Shown: positions 27,442-37,235, counted from the stretch's first letter. The stretch is 64,000 nucleotides of DNA from DASRDR01 sp963812945 [NCBI: uncultured Candidatus Rokubacteria bacterium] (GCA_963812945.1 CAWEXD010000008.1:1426001-1490000); one strand, 5' to 3'. The notes: generated by a model not told the origin, from the sequence alone. Translations and numbers: made by a program.

Positions 27442-27461
27442 GGGTCGACCGCTGCGCGGCG
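27442..27461. repeat. Dispersed 20-bp repeat, copy 2
   Basis: Exact second copy of the 20-mer at 8341-8360, in the divergent region between the secreted protein gene and the membrane protein gene. Confidence 0.6.
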
Positions 27462-27632
27462 CCCCGCCCGACGGCCGCCCGGGATGGGCGTTCCCAGCAC
27501 CATAGCAGCCCGCGCCCCCGCGTGGGAGGTGGCGAATCTCGCGCCTCGTCCCGGGGACTGGTAGAGTAGCTGGCCTTCTCCCGGGGCCGGGTCGGCCCGC
27601 GGCGAGGGCACACGGAGCGAGGAGCCGAAACG

Positions 27633-28841
27633 GTGGCCACGAGGCCGGCGCGCATCCCCTGGTGGGTCTGGATCGTCGCCGGCGACGCCGTCCTCATGGG
27701 ACTCATGCTCTTCGGCCAGCTCTTGCCCAGGAGCCGGGTCACGACCCATGTCTTCTCGTTCTTCGCCCTCCAGCACGAGATGAACGTCGCCGCGTGGTGG
27801 TCGGGGGCCCAGCTCTTCATGGGGGCCCTCGTCATGTACGAGCGCGCCTCGGTGGGCGACGCCCGCGAGCGTGGGGCGTGGGCCGTCCTGGCCGTCGTGT
27901 CGGCGGGGCTGTCGTTCGACGAGATCGGCTCCATCCACGAGCGCCTCGGGCACCGGAGCTGGCGGCCGCTGTTCCTCGTGGCGGTCCCCCTCGTGGTGGC
28001 CCTGGCCTGGGCGCTTGTGCGTCTGGTCCGGATGCCGGGCCGCCGGCTCGCCGTCCTGCTCATCGTCCTGGCCTACGGTCTCTTCGCGGTCGTGGCGGGC
28101 CTCGAGTACCTCGAGTCGGTGGTTCACAGGATCGCGCCCCGGGGGCTCGGGCTGGAGCTGGAGGAGGGCGTGGAGCTGGTCGGGTTCCTCCTCCTCCTGT
28201 TCGCCGCGATCGGGCGTCGCCCGGCGGGGGCGTCCGGTCTCCAGGCCGTGATCCCGGACCCGGCCCGTCTCGCCTACCTCCCGAAACTCCTGACGGCGGG
28301 CCTCGTCGCGTACCCCGTGCTCGCGGTCATCATCGTTCCGCGCTTCACGGACCTCTACGTGCGCGGGAATCCGACGGTGTGGTACCCGAGCGCCGTGTTC
28401 GGGCTCCTCGCGTGCCAGGCGGTGGCGGTGCAGGGGAGGGCCGACCGATCCCGCCAGCGCGCCTGGGGAGCCCTGGCCGGGCTCTTCCTCCTGGCGTCCA
28501 TCGGCGCCGTGTTCCCGCTCGTCAACCTCGCGCCGAACATCCACCTGGTCGTGCCGCGCTGGACGTACAGCGGCGCCTTCGGGCACTACATCTTCCTGGT
28601 CCTTCCCGTGCTCCTGCTCGCCCCGCGCGCCCTGGGACGTCACCCCCCGCGCTTCGGGGGCGTGCTGACCGTGCTCGCCATCTTCCTGCTCGTGCGCTTC
28701 GCCAAGCCCGATCAGCGGCTCGACGACGTCACGCCGGGCCTGGTGGCCTACCTCTTCACGCTCGTCTTCATGGCCCCGGGGCTCTCGGCTCCCGGGTCCC
28801 TGATCGTCCCGGGAGCGACCGGACCGTCCTCGTCCGCGTGA
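27633..28841 (+). CDS. Polytopic membrane protein, unknown function
   Basis: This 402-residue protein has about ten predicted helices. Acidic and histidine residues recur at helix ends: FFALQHEMN, LSFDEIGSIHERLG, GLEYLESVVHR and LELEEGVELVG. Such paired D/E...H...E motifs in membranes could bind metal, as in ceramidase-like or other membrane hydrolases, but I cannot name a family and the reading is inference. The GTG start at 27633 has GAGGAG nine bases upstream. It is transcribed divergently from the secreted protein and converges on the GH99-like gene, with stops 34 bases apart. Confidence 0.7.
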   Translation: MATRPARIPWWVWIVAGDAVLMGLMLFGQLLPRSRVTTHVFSFFALQHEMNVAAWWSGAQLFMGALVMYERASVGDARERGAWAVLAVVSAGLSFDEIGSIHERLGHRSWRPLFLVAVPLVVALAWALVRLVRMPGRRLAVLLIVLAYGLFAVVAGLEYLESVVHRIAPRGLGLELEEGVELVGFLLLLFAAIGRRPAGASGLQAVIPDPARLAYLPKLLTAGLVAYPVLAVIIVPRFTDLYVRGNPTVWYPSAVFGLLACQAVAVQGRADRSRQRAWGALAGLFLLASIGAVFPLVNLAPNIHLVVPRWTYSGAFGHYIFLVLPVLLLAPRALGRHPPRFGGVLTVLAIFLLVRFAKPDQRLDDVTPGLVAYLFTLVFMAPGLSAPGSLIVPGATGPSSSA

Positions 28842-28874
28842 CGACGAGCGCCGGCCCGGCGGCGAGCCGGCCGG

Positions 28875-30020
28875 TCAGCCGCCGCGCCGGAAGCGCTCCG
28901 CCCACCCGCGGGTCGCCTCCAGGTACCGGCGCCCGTGCTCCACGCTCGGCTCGATCTCGCTGCCCTCGTGCCACTCGTTCCAGCTCGACACGAGGACCCA
29001 CGCGGGATCCACCGACAGGGCCGCTCGCCAGCTCTGCTCGTAGGTGGCCCCGTCGGCGCGCTCGATGACGAGGCCGGGCTCGCGCACCCGGCGATCGTCG
29101 AACCCGGGCGCGACGGCCGGGACGAACGGCCGCCCGGCGGCGCGCGCGAGCGCCGCAAGCGCGCCGTACGTCTGGCCGAGATCCCGGCCCCGCGCGAGGA
29201 ACTCCACCGGGGTGTAGACGTGGAGGGCGTCGAAGCGCGAGAGCCACTCGGGCCGCGCGGCGAGCCACTCGGGGCTCCTCACGTCGGCGACGAGGAACAG
29301 GCGCCGGCCTCCCGCCCGGAGCCGCGCGCGCACGGCGTCCCAGGCGGGCGGGCGCAGGAGGTGCGAGGCGTAGACAAAGACGACGGGCGCGCCGCCGACG
29401 CGGAGCCACGCCGGCTCGCTCCCGTGACGGTCGAGCAGGATCTCGAGGTCCGCCGCAACGCCGAGCGCCCCGCGACGCCTCAGGCCGCCGGTCTCGTAGT
29501 ACGGCGCGAGCACCAGCCCCGCCTCACCCGCGTGCCGGAACAGCGCGGCGAGCCCGAGCGCCTCCTCGCGCTCGTGCCCCCACCAGGAGACGGCGAGCCC
29601 ATCGAGCCCCGCGGCGCGAGCCTGGGCCATCTGCATCCGAATGCGCGCCGGGTCGCGACTGTCGTACGGCCCGTCCTCCGGGTAGTGGGTCGCGGCGAGG
29701 TCGAGACGTCCGGGCGCGACCGACCGGCGCGGGTCGTGAAACCCGAGGATCCGGGCCGGCTCGGGCATCCCGAGGCGCGCGTGGTTCCAGTGCCACCAGC
29801 GCCCGGCCGGGCCGGCAGGCGTTCCGTACCACGGATAGTGCACCGCGAGGACCCGGCGCGGCGCGAGGGGCAGGGGGGCTCCGGCCGGGGCCGCGGCCAC
29901 CGACGTCCCGGGCAGGAGCCACGCCGGCCGGTCCCGCTCGACGCGCCAGAGACCCGCGGCCAGCGCGACCGGCAGGAGCCCCAGCAGGAGGGCGCGGACG
30001 ACGGCGCCGGTCACAGCCAT
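28875..30020 (-). CDS. GH99-like glycoside hydrolase, membrane-anchored or secreted
   Basis: This 381-residue protein has an N-terminal hydrophobic segment (VVRALLLGLLPVALAAGLW) that is a signal or anchor. The domain starts VLAVHYPWYGTP, continues DGLAVSWWGHEREE and ends WVLVSSWNEWHEGSEIEPS. These are the hallmarks of glycoside hydrolase family 99 and its WbsX-like relatives, which cut internal α-mannose or related linkages and often act on extracellular polysaccharide. The conserved glutamates are present. The ATG at 30020 is chosen because the frame upstream overlaps the nth gene. Substrate is unknown. Confidence 0.8.
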   Translation of the reverse strand: MAVTGAVVRALLLGLLPVALAAGLWRVERDRPAWLLPGTSVAAAPAGAPLPLAPRRVLAVHYPWYGTPAGPAGRWWHWNHARLGMPEPARILGFHDPRRSVAPGRLDLAATHYPEDGPYDSRDPARIRMQMAQARAAGLDGLAVSWWGHEREEALGLAALFRHAGEAGLVLAPYYETGGLRRRGALGVAADLEILLDRHGSEPAWLRVGGAPVVFVYASHLLRPPAWDAVRARLRAGGRRLFLVADVRSPEWLAARPEWLSRFDALHVYTPVEFLARGRDLGQTYGALAALARAAGRPFVPAVAPGFDDRRVREPGLVIERADGATYEQSWRAALSVDPAWVLVSSWNEWHEGSEIEPSVEHGRRYLEATRGWAERFRRGG

Positions 30021-30039
30021 CGCCGGCCGCCGCGCGGGC

Positions 30040-30765
30040 TCAGCGGGTCCGGCCGACGCCGACCTGGTGGCACGCCCCGGCCACCGGACAGCGGGAGCAG
30101 TGCGGCGACAGGGGCCGGCACACGTTCTGGCCGAAGGCCACCAGGAGGTCGTTGTACCCGATCCAGTGCCGAGGGGGGAGCTTGGCGCGCAGCGCCAGCT
30201 CCGTTCGGTCGGGGCTGCCGGTCCGGACAAAGCCAAGGCGGTTCGAGATGCGGTGCACGTGGATGTCGACGCAGATCCCCGGCTTGCCGAAGCCGATCGT
30301 GACCACGAGGTTCGCGGTCTTCCGGCCGACGCCCTTAAGCGTGAGGAGGGCGTCGATGTCGTCGGGGACCCGCCCGCCGAACCGGGCGAGGAGATCCCGG
30401 GAGAGATCCCGGATCACTCGGGCCTTCGTCCGGTAGAAGCCGACGGGGAAGATCAGCCGGGCGATCCGCGCGGGCGGGAGCCGCCGCATCGCGTCGGGCG
30501 TGTCCGCGACGCGGAACAGCCGCTCGGCGGCGTCGCGCGTGGTGGCGTCCTGGGTCCGGAGCGAGAGGATGCACGCCACGAGGACCCGGTAGGGATCCGG
30601 CTGCTCGGCGGCGACCTCGGCGACCGCGGTGGGCCGCCAGGCCGGCGCGTGGCGCTCGAGCGTCCGGATCACCCGGCCGATCGTCGCCGGCGACATGGGC
30701 GCCCGGAGGGCCTGCGCGAGCCAGCGCGGCGGCGCGGGGGACGAGCGCGATCGAGAACTGCGCAT
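30040..30765 (-). CDS. nth: Endonuclease III (DNA glycosylase/AP lyase)
   Basis: This 241-residue base-excision-repair enzyme removes oxidised pyrimidines. It has the helix-hairpin-helix LKGVGRKTANLV with the catalytic lysine, the catalytic aspartate in ICVDIHVHRISNRLG, and a C-terminal 4Fe-4S loop with spacing C-x6-C-x2-C-x5-C (CRPLSPHCSRCPVAGAC). AAGGAG before the ATG at 30765 supports that start, giving a 25-residue basic extension beyond the usual N-terminus. It ends 19 bases before the GH99-like gene. Confidence 0.93.
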   Translation of the reverse strand: MRSSRSRSSPAPPRWLAQALRAPMSPATIGRVIRTLERHAPAWRPTAVAEVAAEQPDPYRVLVACILSLRTQDATTRDAAERLFRVADTPDAMRRLPPARIARLIFPVGFYRTKARVIRDLSRDLLARFGGRVPDDIDALLTLKGVGRKTANLVVTIGFGKPGICVDIHVHRISNRLGFVRTGSPDRTELALRAKLPPRHWIGYNDLLVAFGQNVCRPLSPHCSRCPVAGACHQVGVGRTR

Positions 30766-30850
30766 GGCGGCGGTGGCTCCTTCGGCGCGGCGGAGGGTAC
30801 CAGCCGCCCGCCGCGGGTGTCAACGACGGCTCGCGCGATGGCGCCGCGCC

Positions 30851-30880
30851 TTGACAACCGCGCGCTCGCCCCCGGATCAT
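30851..30880 (+). promoter_or_regulatory. Candidate σ70-type promoter of the DUF4149 gene
   Basis: TTGACA at 30851-30856 with GATCAT 18 bases later (30875-30880). The -35 is perfect; the -10 is weak. The gene begins at 30913. Confidence 0.4.
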
Positions 30881-30912
30881 TTCACCAGCATGGCAGCCGG
30901 GCGGCAGCAGGC

Positions 30913-31419
30913 ATGAGCGTGTGTCACGGCCTCGCGACCGCGCTCCTCGGGGCGGGCCTCGGGGTGCAGCTGTTTCTCTCGTACCTCGTCGCGCCGGCCA
31001 CCTTCCGTTTGGTCGACCGCTCCGTGGCGGTCCGGCTGATGGAGGGCCTCTTCCCCGGGTACTACGCCTTCGGGCTCGTCGTCATCGCGATCGCCCTGGT
31101 TCTGGTCCTGGCGATGGTCCGTGGCGAGCCGAGCCCGCTCCGCTGGGGCACGGCCGCCATGCTCGGGCTGACGCTCGCCGGCACGGTGTACGCGGGCCAT
31201 GTCCTCCTCCCCCAGGCGCGCGACGCCCGGCTCCGCGCCCAGGCCGCGCCCGCGGGTGATCTCGCCCCGCTCGAGTTCTCGCGGCTCCACCGGAGGGCCA
31301 TCGCCGTGAACATCGCGGTCTTCGCGGCGGGGGCCGTCTCCCTCGCGCTCCACCTCGCCGCGGGCGCGCCGGGGGGAGTCGGCCTCCGTCGGCCTCTCGA
31401 GGGATCTCGGAGGAAGTGA
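30913..31419 (+). CDS. DUF4149-type membrane protein
   Basis: This 168-residue protein has four transmembrane helices: LATALLGAGLGVQLFLSYLV, YYAFGLVVIAIALVLVLAM, AAMLGLTLAGTVYAGHVL and a C-terminal IAVNIAVFAAGAVSLAL. The conserved FSRLHRRAIAVN motif before the last helix identifies DUF4149, which is related in layout to CopD-like domains; function is unknown. The frame is open far upstream across nth, which is not real. It precedes a VOC protein gene by 34 bases. Confidence 0.75.
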   Translation: MSVCHGLATALLGAGLGVQLFLSYLVAPATFRLVDRSVAVRLMEGLFPGYYAFGLVVIAIALVLVLAMVRGEPSPLRWGTAAMLGLTLAGTVYAGHVLLPQARDARLRAQAAPAGDLAPLEFSRLHRRAIAVNIAVFAAGAVSLALHLAAGAPGGVGLRRPLEGSRRK

Positions 31420-31453
31420 TGGCGAACACCTTGCCGAAACGGGGATCTCCACG

Positions 31454-31873
31454 ATGACCGAACCCGCCGATCGCCCGCCGCTCGAGGTCCTCGAGCTGGA
31501 CCACGTCGTCCTGCGGGTCCGCGACCAGGCGGCGTCCGAGCGGTTCTACACGACCGTCCTCGGGCTCCGGGTCGATCACGTGAACGAGGCCGTCAGGCTG
31601 GTCCAGCTGCGGGCCGGCCGGCACCTGATCGACCTCCTGCCGCTCGCCCCCGGGGAGACCGCCTCGCCGTCCGCCCGGATGGATCACGTGTGCCTGTCGG
31701 TCCGCTGCCCGGACCTGGGCGCGCTCGCCGCCTGGCTCCGCCAGCGCGGCGTGGCCGTCGAGGGCGACGTGGTGAACCGGCGCGGCGCGTTCGGGGACGG
31801 GAGCTCGCTCTACATCCGGGACCCGGACGGGTACCGGATCGAGCTCAAGCCCCGGAGGGACGGTCACTCGTAG
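31454..31873 (+). CDS. VOC-superfamily protein (glyoxalase/bleomycin resistance-like)
   Basis: This 139-residue protein is a single VOC domain with two βαβββ units: ELDHVVLRVRDQAASERFYTTVLG and MDHVCLSVRCPDLGALAAWL. Metal-binding positions are kept: His17 in LDHVVL, His in MDHVCL and Glu in YRIELKP. It probably acts as a metal-dependent lyase, isomerase or dioxygenase on a small molecule; the substrate is unknown. Its 3' end overlaps the MacB permease gene by ten bases on the opposite strand. Confidence 0.85.
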   Translation: MTEPADRPPLEVLELDHVVLRVRDQAASERFYTTVLGLRVDHVNEAVRLVQLRAGRHLIDLLPLAPGETASPSARMDHVCLSVRCPDLGALAAWLRQRGVAVEGDVVNRRGAFGDGSSLYIRDPDGYRIELKPRRDGHS

Positions 31874-33096
31874 CGGAGGGCCTCGATCGGGTCGAGTCGC
31901 GACGCCTTCTGCGCCGGGTAGAAGCCGAAGAAGACCCCGATCACCCCGGCGAAGGCAAAGGCCATGGCGACCGCCTGGACCGAGATGTCGGTCGACCACT
32001 CGGCCCAGTAGCCGATGACGACCGCCGCCAGGACGCCGATCGCGACGCCCAGCACGCCGCCGACCGCCGACAGGGTCAGCGCCTCCACGAGGAACTGGGC
32101 GAGGATGTCCCGCCCTCGGGCGCCGACCGCCATCCGGAGCCCGATCTCCCGCGTCCGCTCGGTCACCGAGACCAGCATGATGTTCATGATCCCGATGCCG
32201 CCCACCAGGAGGGACACCGAGGCGATCGCCGCCAGGAGCGCCGTCATCACGCGGGCCGACTCCTCCTGGGCCGCGAACATCTCGGCCAGGAGGCGGACCT
32301 GGAAGTCGTCGTCCTGTCCCGTCTGCAGGCGGTGCCGCTGGCGCAGGAGCGCCCGGACCTGGTCCTCGGCCTCGCCCATGAGCGCGGCGTCACCCACGCG
32401 CAGGGTGATCGATCCCACCGATCGGGGATTGGAGCGGGTCGAGCCCAGCACCTTCCGCTTGGCGGTGGACAGCGGGATCAGGATCAGGTCGTCCTGGTCC
32501 TGGCCCCACGCCGACTGGCCCTTCGGCTCGAGAACGCCGACGACGGTGAAGGGGACCTTCTTGATGCGAATCGTCTGACCGATGGGGTCGCTGCCCCCGA
32601 AGAGGCTTTGCCAGACCGTCTCCCCGAGGACGGCGACCTTCGCGGCCGCGTCGACGTCCTGGGGGCCGAACATCCGGCCGCTGGCCATGCCCCACTCGCG
32701 CGCGTCCAGGTACTCGGGCGTCACGCCCTGGATCACCGTGGACCAGTTGAGGTTGCCGAAGACCGTCTGGGCGGACCCGCGCACCGTGGGCGCGGACACC
32801 TCGACGGCCGGCACCTCGATCGCGATCGCCCGCGCGTCCTCCTCGGTCAGGGTCTGCTGGCTCCCGAGCCCCCACCGGATGCCGCCGGACGTCTGGGCGC
32901 CCGGGAAGATCACGATGAGGTTCGACCCCATGGACCGGATCTGCTCGGCGATGCGCCCCTGGGCGCCGGCGCCGACCGACACCATCGCGATCACCGCGGC
33001 GACGCCGATGATGATGCCGAGCATCGTGAGCGCGGTGCGCAGCTTGTTGACGCGGAGGGCGCCGAGGGCCATCCGGACCGCCGCCCACACCTTCAC
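31864..33096 (-). CDS. MacB-type ABC permease (FtsX/MacB_PCD)
   Basis: This 410-residue protein has one N-terminal membrane helix ([19 protein letters not shown]), a periplasmic MacB core domain of about 200 residues, and three C-terminal helices with [21 protein letters not shown] and [16 protein letters not shown]. Unlike E. coli MacB, the ATPase is a separate gene upstream, with start and stop overlapping (GTGA at 33093-33096). It works by mechanotransmission with the MacA-like adaptor and an outer-membrane TolC, both encoded upstream in the same direction. Confidence 0.9.
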   Translation of the reverse strand: MKVWAAVRMALGALRVNKLRTALTMLGIIIGVAAVIAMVSVGAGAQGRIAEQIRSMGSNLIVIFPGAQTSGGIRWGLGSQQTLTEEDARAIAIEVPAVEVSAPTVRGSAQTVFGNLNWSTVIQGVTPEYLDAREWGMASGRMFGPQDVDAAAKVAVLGETVWQSLFGGSDPIGQTIRIKKVPFTVVGVLEPKGQSAWGQDQDDLILIPLSTAKRKVLGSTRSNPRSVGSITLRVGDAALMGEAEDQVRALLRQRHRLQTGQDDDFQVRLLAEMFAAQEESARVMTALLAAIASVSLLVGGIGIMNIMLVSVTERTREIGLRMAVGARGRDILAQFLVEALTLSAVGGVLGVAIGVLAAVVIGYWAEWSTDISVQAVAMAFAFAGVIGVFFGFYPAQKASRLDPIEALRYE

Positions 33097-33857
33097 GCCG
33101 CCACCTCCTCGGTGAGGGTCGGGAGGACCGCCGCGGCGTCCGTCGGGCTCGCGACCGGCGTGTCGGCCCGGAGCCGCCCGTCGCGGAACGCGACGATGCG
33201 CGTCGCATACTTCGCGATGTCGTCCTCGTGGGTGACCAGGACGACGGTGATGCCGGCGCGGTTCAGCCGCTGGAAGATCGCCATGATCTCGACGCTCGTC
33301 CGCGTGTCCAGGTTCCCCGTCGGCTCGTCCGCCAGGATGAGGCGGGGCTCGTTGACGAGCGCCCGGGCAATCGCCACCCGCTGCTGCTGCCCGCCCGAGA
33401 GCTGGCTCGGGCGATGCCCTCCACGATCCTCCAGCCCGACCTCGCGGAGCTGCATCAGGGCCCGGGCGTGCCGCTCCCGGGCGGCGGTCACCCCGTAGAG
33501 CAGCGGGAGCTCGACGTTCTCGAGCGCGGTCATCCGGGGGAGGAGGTTGAAGGTCTGGAACACGAAGCCGAGCTTCTGGTTGCGGATGGCCGCGAGGGCG
33601 TCTCGCGACAGCGTGGAGATGTCGTCGCCGTCCAGCCGGTAGCTCCCGCTCGTCGGCGTGTCCAGGCATCCCAGGAGGTTCATGAAGGTGGACTTGCCGG
33701 AGCCCGAGGGGCCCATCACGGCGACGAACTCTCCGGCCGGGATGTCGAGGCTCACCCCGCGGAGGGCTTGGACCTGGTGCTCGCCCAGCCGGTAGGTCTT
33801 GACGAGGTCGCGGACCTCGATGAGCGGAGACCGCCCGGAAGCGGTCATGGCGGTCAT
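33093..33857 (-). CDS. MacB/LolD-type ABC ATPase
   Basis: This 254-residue ATPase has Walker [10 protein letters not shown] (49-57), the LolD/MacB-type [22 protein letters not shown], signature LSGGQQQR, Walker [13 protein letters not shown] and switch THED. It energises the adjacent permease. The start is four bases after the MacA-like adaptor stop, and its stop overlaps the permease start. A 30-residue C-terminal tail follows the domain. Confidence 0.92.
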   Translation of the reverse strand: MTAMTASGRSPLIEVRDLVKTYRLGEHQVQALRGVSLDIPAGEFVAVMGPSGSGKSTFMNLLGCLDTPTSGSYRLDGDDISTLSRDALAAIRNQKLGFVFQTFNLLPRMTALENVELPLLYGVTAARERHARALMQLREVGLEDRGGHRPSQLSGGQQQRVAIARALVNEPRLILADEPTGNLDTRTSVEIMAIFQRLNRAGITVVLVTHEDDIAKYATRIVAFRDGRLRADTPVASPTDAAAVLPTLTEEVAA

Positions 33858-33861
33858 CGCG

Positions 33862-35712
33862 TCAGAGACGGAGCCGCGGTCCGCTCGCGGGCGCCGCGCG
33901 CCCCGGCGTCCCGGACGGCGCGCCGACGAGCACGTCCTGGCCGGCCTGGATCTCGCCGGACACGACCTCGGAGTACGTGCCGTCCGTCAGGCCCACCATG
34001 ATGGCGACGGCGCGGGGCTTCCCGTCCGTGCCGGGGACGTACACGCGCGCCGCCGTCGGACCGGCGGCCACCCCGCCGTCCTGGCTCGCGCTCAGCGCGT
34101 CGAAGCGCTTCTGCTGGTCGGGGGTGAGGATCGTGCGGACCTTCTCCCGGACCTCGGTCCGGATGCGCCGGCGCTGGGCGGCGACCGCCCGCTCGTCGCC
34201 GCCTTGCCCCCGGAGCCCGGCGAAGGACCCGCGCGCCTCCTCGAGGATCGCGTCGAGCTTGGTCTGCTGGGCGGCGTCGAGCGCGAGGTCCCGCACGAGC
34301 GTCGCCCGCATCTCGCGGAGGCCGCCGCCGCCCCCGCCTCCGGCGCCCCCGGCGGCCGCGCCTCCGCCGCTGGCGCCCGGCGCGGGGCTGCTCGCCGGAT
34401 CCCCGGCCGCGGCCTTGGCCCGCGGCGGGCCCGCGGGCTCGCCGGCGTCCGCGGGCGGCCGGAAGCGGAGGGCCGCGTTCGGCACGCGCACCGCGTCCTC
34501 GCGGCGGTCGACCTGCACCCGCACGTTGGCCGTCATCCCGGGAAGCAGGCTCCGGTCGGGATTCGACACGGTGATGACCGTCGTGTAGGTCACGACGTTC
34601 TGGACGACCTGGGCCGCCTTGCGGATCTGCGCGATCTCGCCGCGGAAGGTGCGGCCCGGGAAGGCGTCCACCGTGAAGGTCGCGGCCATGCCCTCCCGGA
34701 GCCGCCCCACGTCGGCCTCGTCCACCGCCGCCTCGACCTGCATCCGGGTGAGGTCCTGCGCGATCGTGAAGAGCGTCGGCGCCTGGAGACTCGCCGCCAC
34801 CGTCTGGCCCGAGTCGATGGTCCGCGACACGACCACGCCGTCGACCGGGGCGCGGATCTCCGTGTGCACGAGATCGAGGCGCGTCTGCTCGAGCGCGGCC
34901 TGCTTCTGGCGGACCGTGGCCTCCGCCGCCTTCTGCTGGGCCTCGGCGACCTGGAGCTGGGCCTGGACCGAGGCCACCTGGGCCTTGCCGGCGCGCGCCT
35001 GGGACTCGCCCGCCGTCAGCTGGGCCTGTGCCGAGCGGCTCGCCGCCTGGCCGGCGCGCTCCTGGGCCCGCGCGGCCTCGAGCTGGGCCCGGGCAGTGTC
35101 GGACGTCATCTGGGCCTGGTCGCGCTCGCTCTTCGAGATGAGGTCCCGCTTCGCGAGGTCCGCCCGGCGCTCGAGCTCCACCTGCGCGTTGGCGGCGGTC
35201 GCGATCTCCCGGGTCACGTTGGCCTGCGCGGTGGCGATCACCGCCCGGGCGTTCTCGACGTCGGCCCGCATCCGCTCGACGTTGGCCTCGGCCGTCGCCG
35301 CGGCGGCCCGCGCGTTCTCGATGTCCGCGCGCACCTTCTCGACGTTCGCCCGCTGGTTGAGCACCTGCGCGTGCGCGCTGTCGAGGTCCGCGCGCGCGGC
35401 GTTCTGCTTGGCCTGGAAGAGCTCGGGGTCGATCCGCGCGATCAGCTGGCCGCGCCGAACGGGGGAGTTGAAGTCGACGAGGACCTCGCGGACCTGGCCG
35501 GAGACCTGGCTGCCCACCTGGACGGTGGTGACGGCCGCCAGGGCGCCGGTCGCCGAGACGCTGGCGACGATGGCGCCGCGGTCGACGGTCGCCGTCCGGA
35601 ACTTGGTCGCCGGGCTCCTGTTCGTGGAGTAGACGTACCCGGCCGTGGCCAGGGCCGCCAGGAGCCCCGCGGCGACGAGCAGGAAGGCGCCCCGCCGCTT
35701 CATGCCTCCCAT
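33862..35712 (-). CDS. MacA-like periplasmic adaptor with LTXXQ-type insertion
   Basis: This adaptor of about 616 residues has an N-terminal membrane anchor, a lipoyl half ([20 protein letters not shown]), a very long α-hairpin rich in Ala, Gln and Glu (about residues 105-275), the second lipoyl half ([20 protein letters not shown]) and a β-barrel. Within the membrane-proximal region, after a Gly/Ala/Pro linker, about 100 residues resemble Spy/CpxP-type LTXXQ helices ([15 protein letters not shown] ... [13 protein letters not shown], about 465-540). The domain then resumes with [15 protein letters not shown]. MacA in E. coli is about 370 residues, so both hairpin and insertion enlarge it. GGGGCGGAG supports the ATG at 35712; the ATG at 35703 is possible. 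Confidence 0.85.
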   Translation of the reverse strand: MGGMKRRGAFLLVAAGLLAALATAGYVYSTNRSPATKFRTATVDRGAIVASVSATGALAAVTTVQVGSQVSGQVREVLVDFNSPVRRGQLIARIDPELFQAKQNAARADLDSAHAQVLNQRANVEKVRADIENARAAAATAEANVERMRADVENARAVIATAQANVTREIATAANAQVELERRADLAKRDLISKSERDQAQMTSDTARAQLEAARAQERAGQAASRSAQAQLTAGESQARAGKAQVASVQAQLQVAEAQQKAAEATVRQKQAALEQTRLDLVHTEIRAPVDGVVVSRTIDSGQTVAASLQAPTLFTIAQDLTRMQVEAAVDEADVGRLREGMAATFTVDAFPGRTFRGEIAQIRKAAQVVQNVVTYTTVITVSNPDRSLLPGMTANVRVQVDRREDAVRVPNAALRFRPPADAGEPAGPPRAKAAAGDPASSPAPGASGGGAAAGGAGGGGGGGLREMRATLVRDLALDAAQQTKLDAILEEARGSFAGLRGQGGDERAVAAQRRRIRTEVREKVRTILTPDQQKRFDALSASQDGGVAAGPTAARVYVPGTDGKPRAVAIMVGLTDGTYSEVVSGEIQAGQDVLVGAPSGTPGRAAPASGPRLRL

Positions 35713-35787
35713 TGTCGCACTCCGCCCCTCACGCACACTACCTTCGACGGCGCCGGGCGGGGCGCTGTTCGCCTCGCCCGGGCCGCC

Positions 35788-37173
35788 CTACGGACGGCCG
35801 GCGACGCGGTCGAGGACGGCGAGCCCGATCCGGAAGTCCGTCAGAGCCCGGACGTAGTCCGCCTCCGCGTTGGTCAGGGAGAGCTGGGCCTCGGTCAGCT
35901 CCAGGATGGTCCCGACCCCCGCGTCGTAGCGGCCCTGGGCGAGCCGGAGGTTCTCGCGAGCCGACTCGATGGCCTTCTCGACGGCTCCGATCCGCTCGTC
36001 CGCCTCCACCACGGCGATGTAGGCCTGCTCGACCTCGAGCCGCACCTGGAGCTCCACCGACTCGTAGTTGGCCCGGGCCGTCTCGATCAGCGCCTGCGTC
36101 TCCTTCACGCGGTTCTGGGTGAAGAAGCCCTCGAAGAGGTTCCACGTGAGCTGCCCGGTGATCGACCATTGCTCGCTGAACGCGACGCCCGTCCCCACGC
36201 CGTCCGTGGCGACGATCGCGTCGTCGCCGGTGTAGCCCGCGTTCCCGCTCACCGTGAGGTCGGGGAGATACCGCGCGCGGGCCCCCGCCAGCTGGGCGCG
36301 CGAGGCGTCCAGCCGGGCCTGGGCTTGCCGGAGCTCGGGCCGGTTCCCGAGCGCTTCCACGGCCATCTGCGCCGGGTCGATGGCCACCGCCTCGTAGGTG
36401 AGGGTGTCGTCGATCTCGATGGGCGCCGTCGCGTCGAGGCCGAGGGCGTTGGCGAAGCTCGTCTCGGAGAACCGCACCAGGTTCCGGGCGCGGATCACGC
36501 CCACGCGCGCGTTCGCCACCTCGACCTCGGCCCGCGTCACGTCGGACTTCGGCTTGGTGCCGACGTCGAAGAAGCCCCGGGCGCTCCGGAGATTCAGCTC
36601 CGAGCGCGCCAGCGCGGCGTCGGCGACGGCGACGAGCCGGCGCGCCTGGAGCACGCTGAAGTAGGTCTGGCGCACGTTCTGGACGACGAGATCGCGCACC
36701 CGCTCGACCTCGCCCGCGGCGACGCGGCTCCCGGCCTGGGCCTCGTTCACGAGCGCGGCCGTCTTCCCGAAGTCGTAGATGAGCTGGCGCCCCTGGATGT
36801 TGATGAAGCTGCTGTCGCTGCTGGTGCGGCGGCCGGTCGTGCTGCTGACGAACTCCCCGGTCTGAACCCCGGTCTGGAGGTCGAATCGCGGGTAGTAGTT
36901 CGAGCGCGCCTGCGGCACCCGTGCCTGGGCCGCCGCCAGCGACCCCTGCGCCGCCCGGATGGTGGGCTGCTGACGGAGCGCGAATGCCGTCGCCTCCGGC
37001 AGCGTGAGCCGGAGCGGCCGCGTCGGGACTCCCGGCCGCGGGGCCGCGGGGGGGGCGGCGCCGGGCTGAGGCGCGGGAACCGGGGTCTGGCCCCAGGCGG
37101 GGGCGTGGACAGTCAGGCCGAGCGCCAGCGCGAGGGCGAGACCAGGCGCGGCGCGGGGGGATTGGGTGCGCAT
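35788..37173 (-). CDS. TolC-family outer-membrane efflux channel
   Basis: This 461-residue protein has a signal peptide ending HAPAWGQ and a Pro-rich linker. It contains two TolC repeats, each with a helical pair and β-strands: RLTLPEATAFALRQQPTIRAAQ and the later ALGNRPELRQAQARLDASRA, with RYLPDLTVSGNAGYTG for the strands. Trimers form the outer-membrane exit duct. It sits between the RND pump and the MacAB genes, 62 bases and 75 bases away respectively, and may serve both. The ATG at 37173 is preferred over the one at 37203 because it directly precedes the signal peptide. Confidence 0.9.
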   Translation of the reverse strand: MRTQSPRAAPGLALALALGLTVHAPAWGQTPVPAPQPGAAPPAAPRPGVPTRPLRLTLPEATAFALRQQPTIRAAQGSLAAAQARVPQARSNYYPRFDLQTGVQTGEFVSSTTGRRTSSDSSFINIQGRQLIYDFGKTAALVNEAQAGSRVAAGEVERVRDLVVQNVRQTYFSVLQARRLVAVADAALARSELNLRSARGFFDVGTKPKSDVTRAEVEVANARVGVIRARNLVRFSETSFANALGLDATAPIEIDDTLTYEAVAIDPAQMAVEALGNRPELRQAQARLDASRAQLAGARARYLPDLTVSGNAGYTGDDAIVATDGVGTGVAFSEQWSITGQLTWNLFEGFFTQNRVKETQALIETARANYESVELQVRLEVEQAYIAVVEADERIGAVEKAIESARENLRLAQGRYDAGVGTILELTEAQLSLTNAEADYVRALTDFRIGLAVLDRVAGRP

Positions 37174-37235
37174 CGGTCGCGGGTCTCCGTTCTGTGGGTG
37201 CATGGCGTCCGGGCCGGAGAGGGGCGTTCCCCTCC

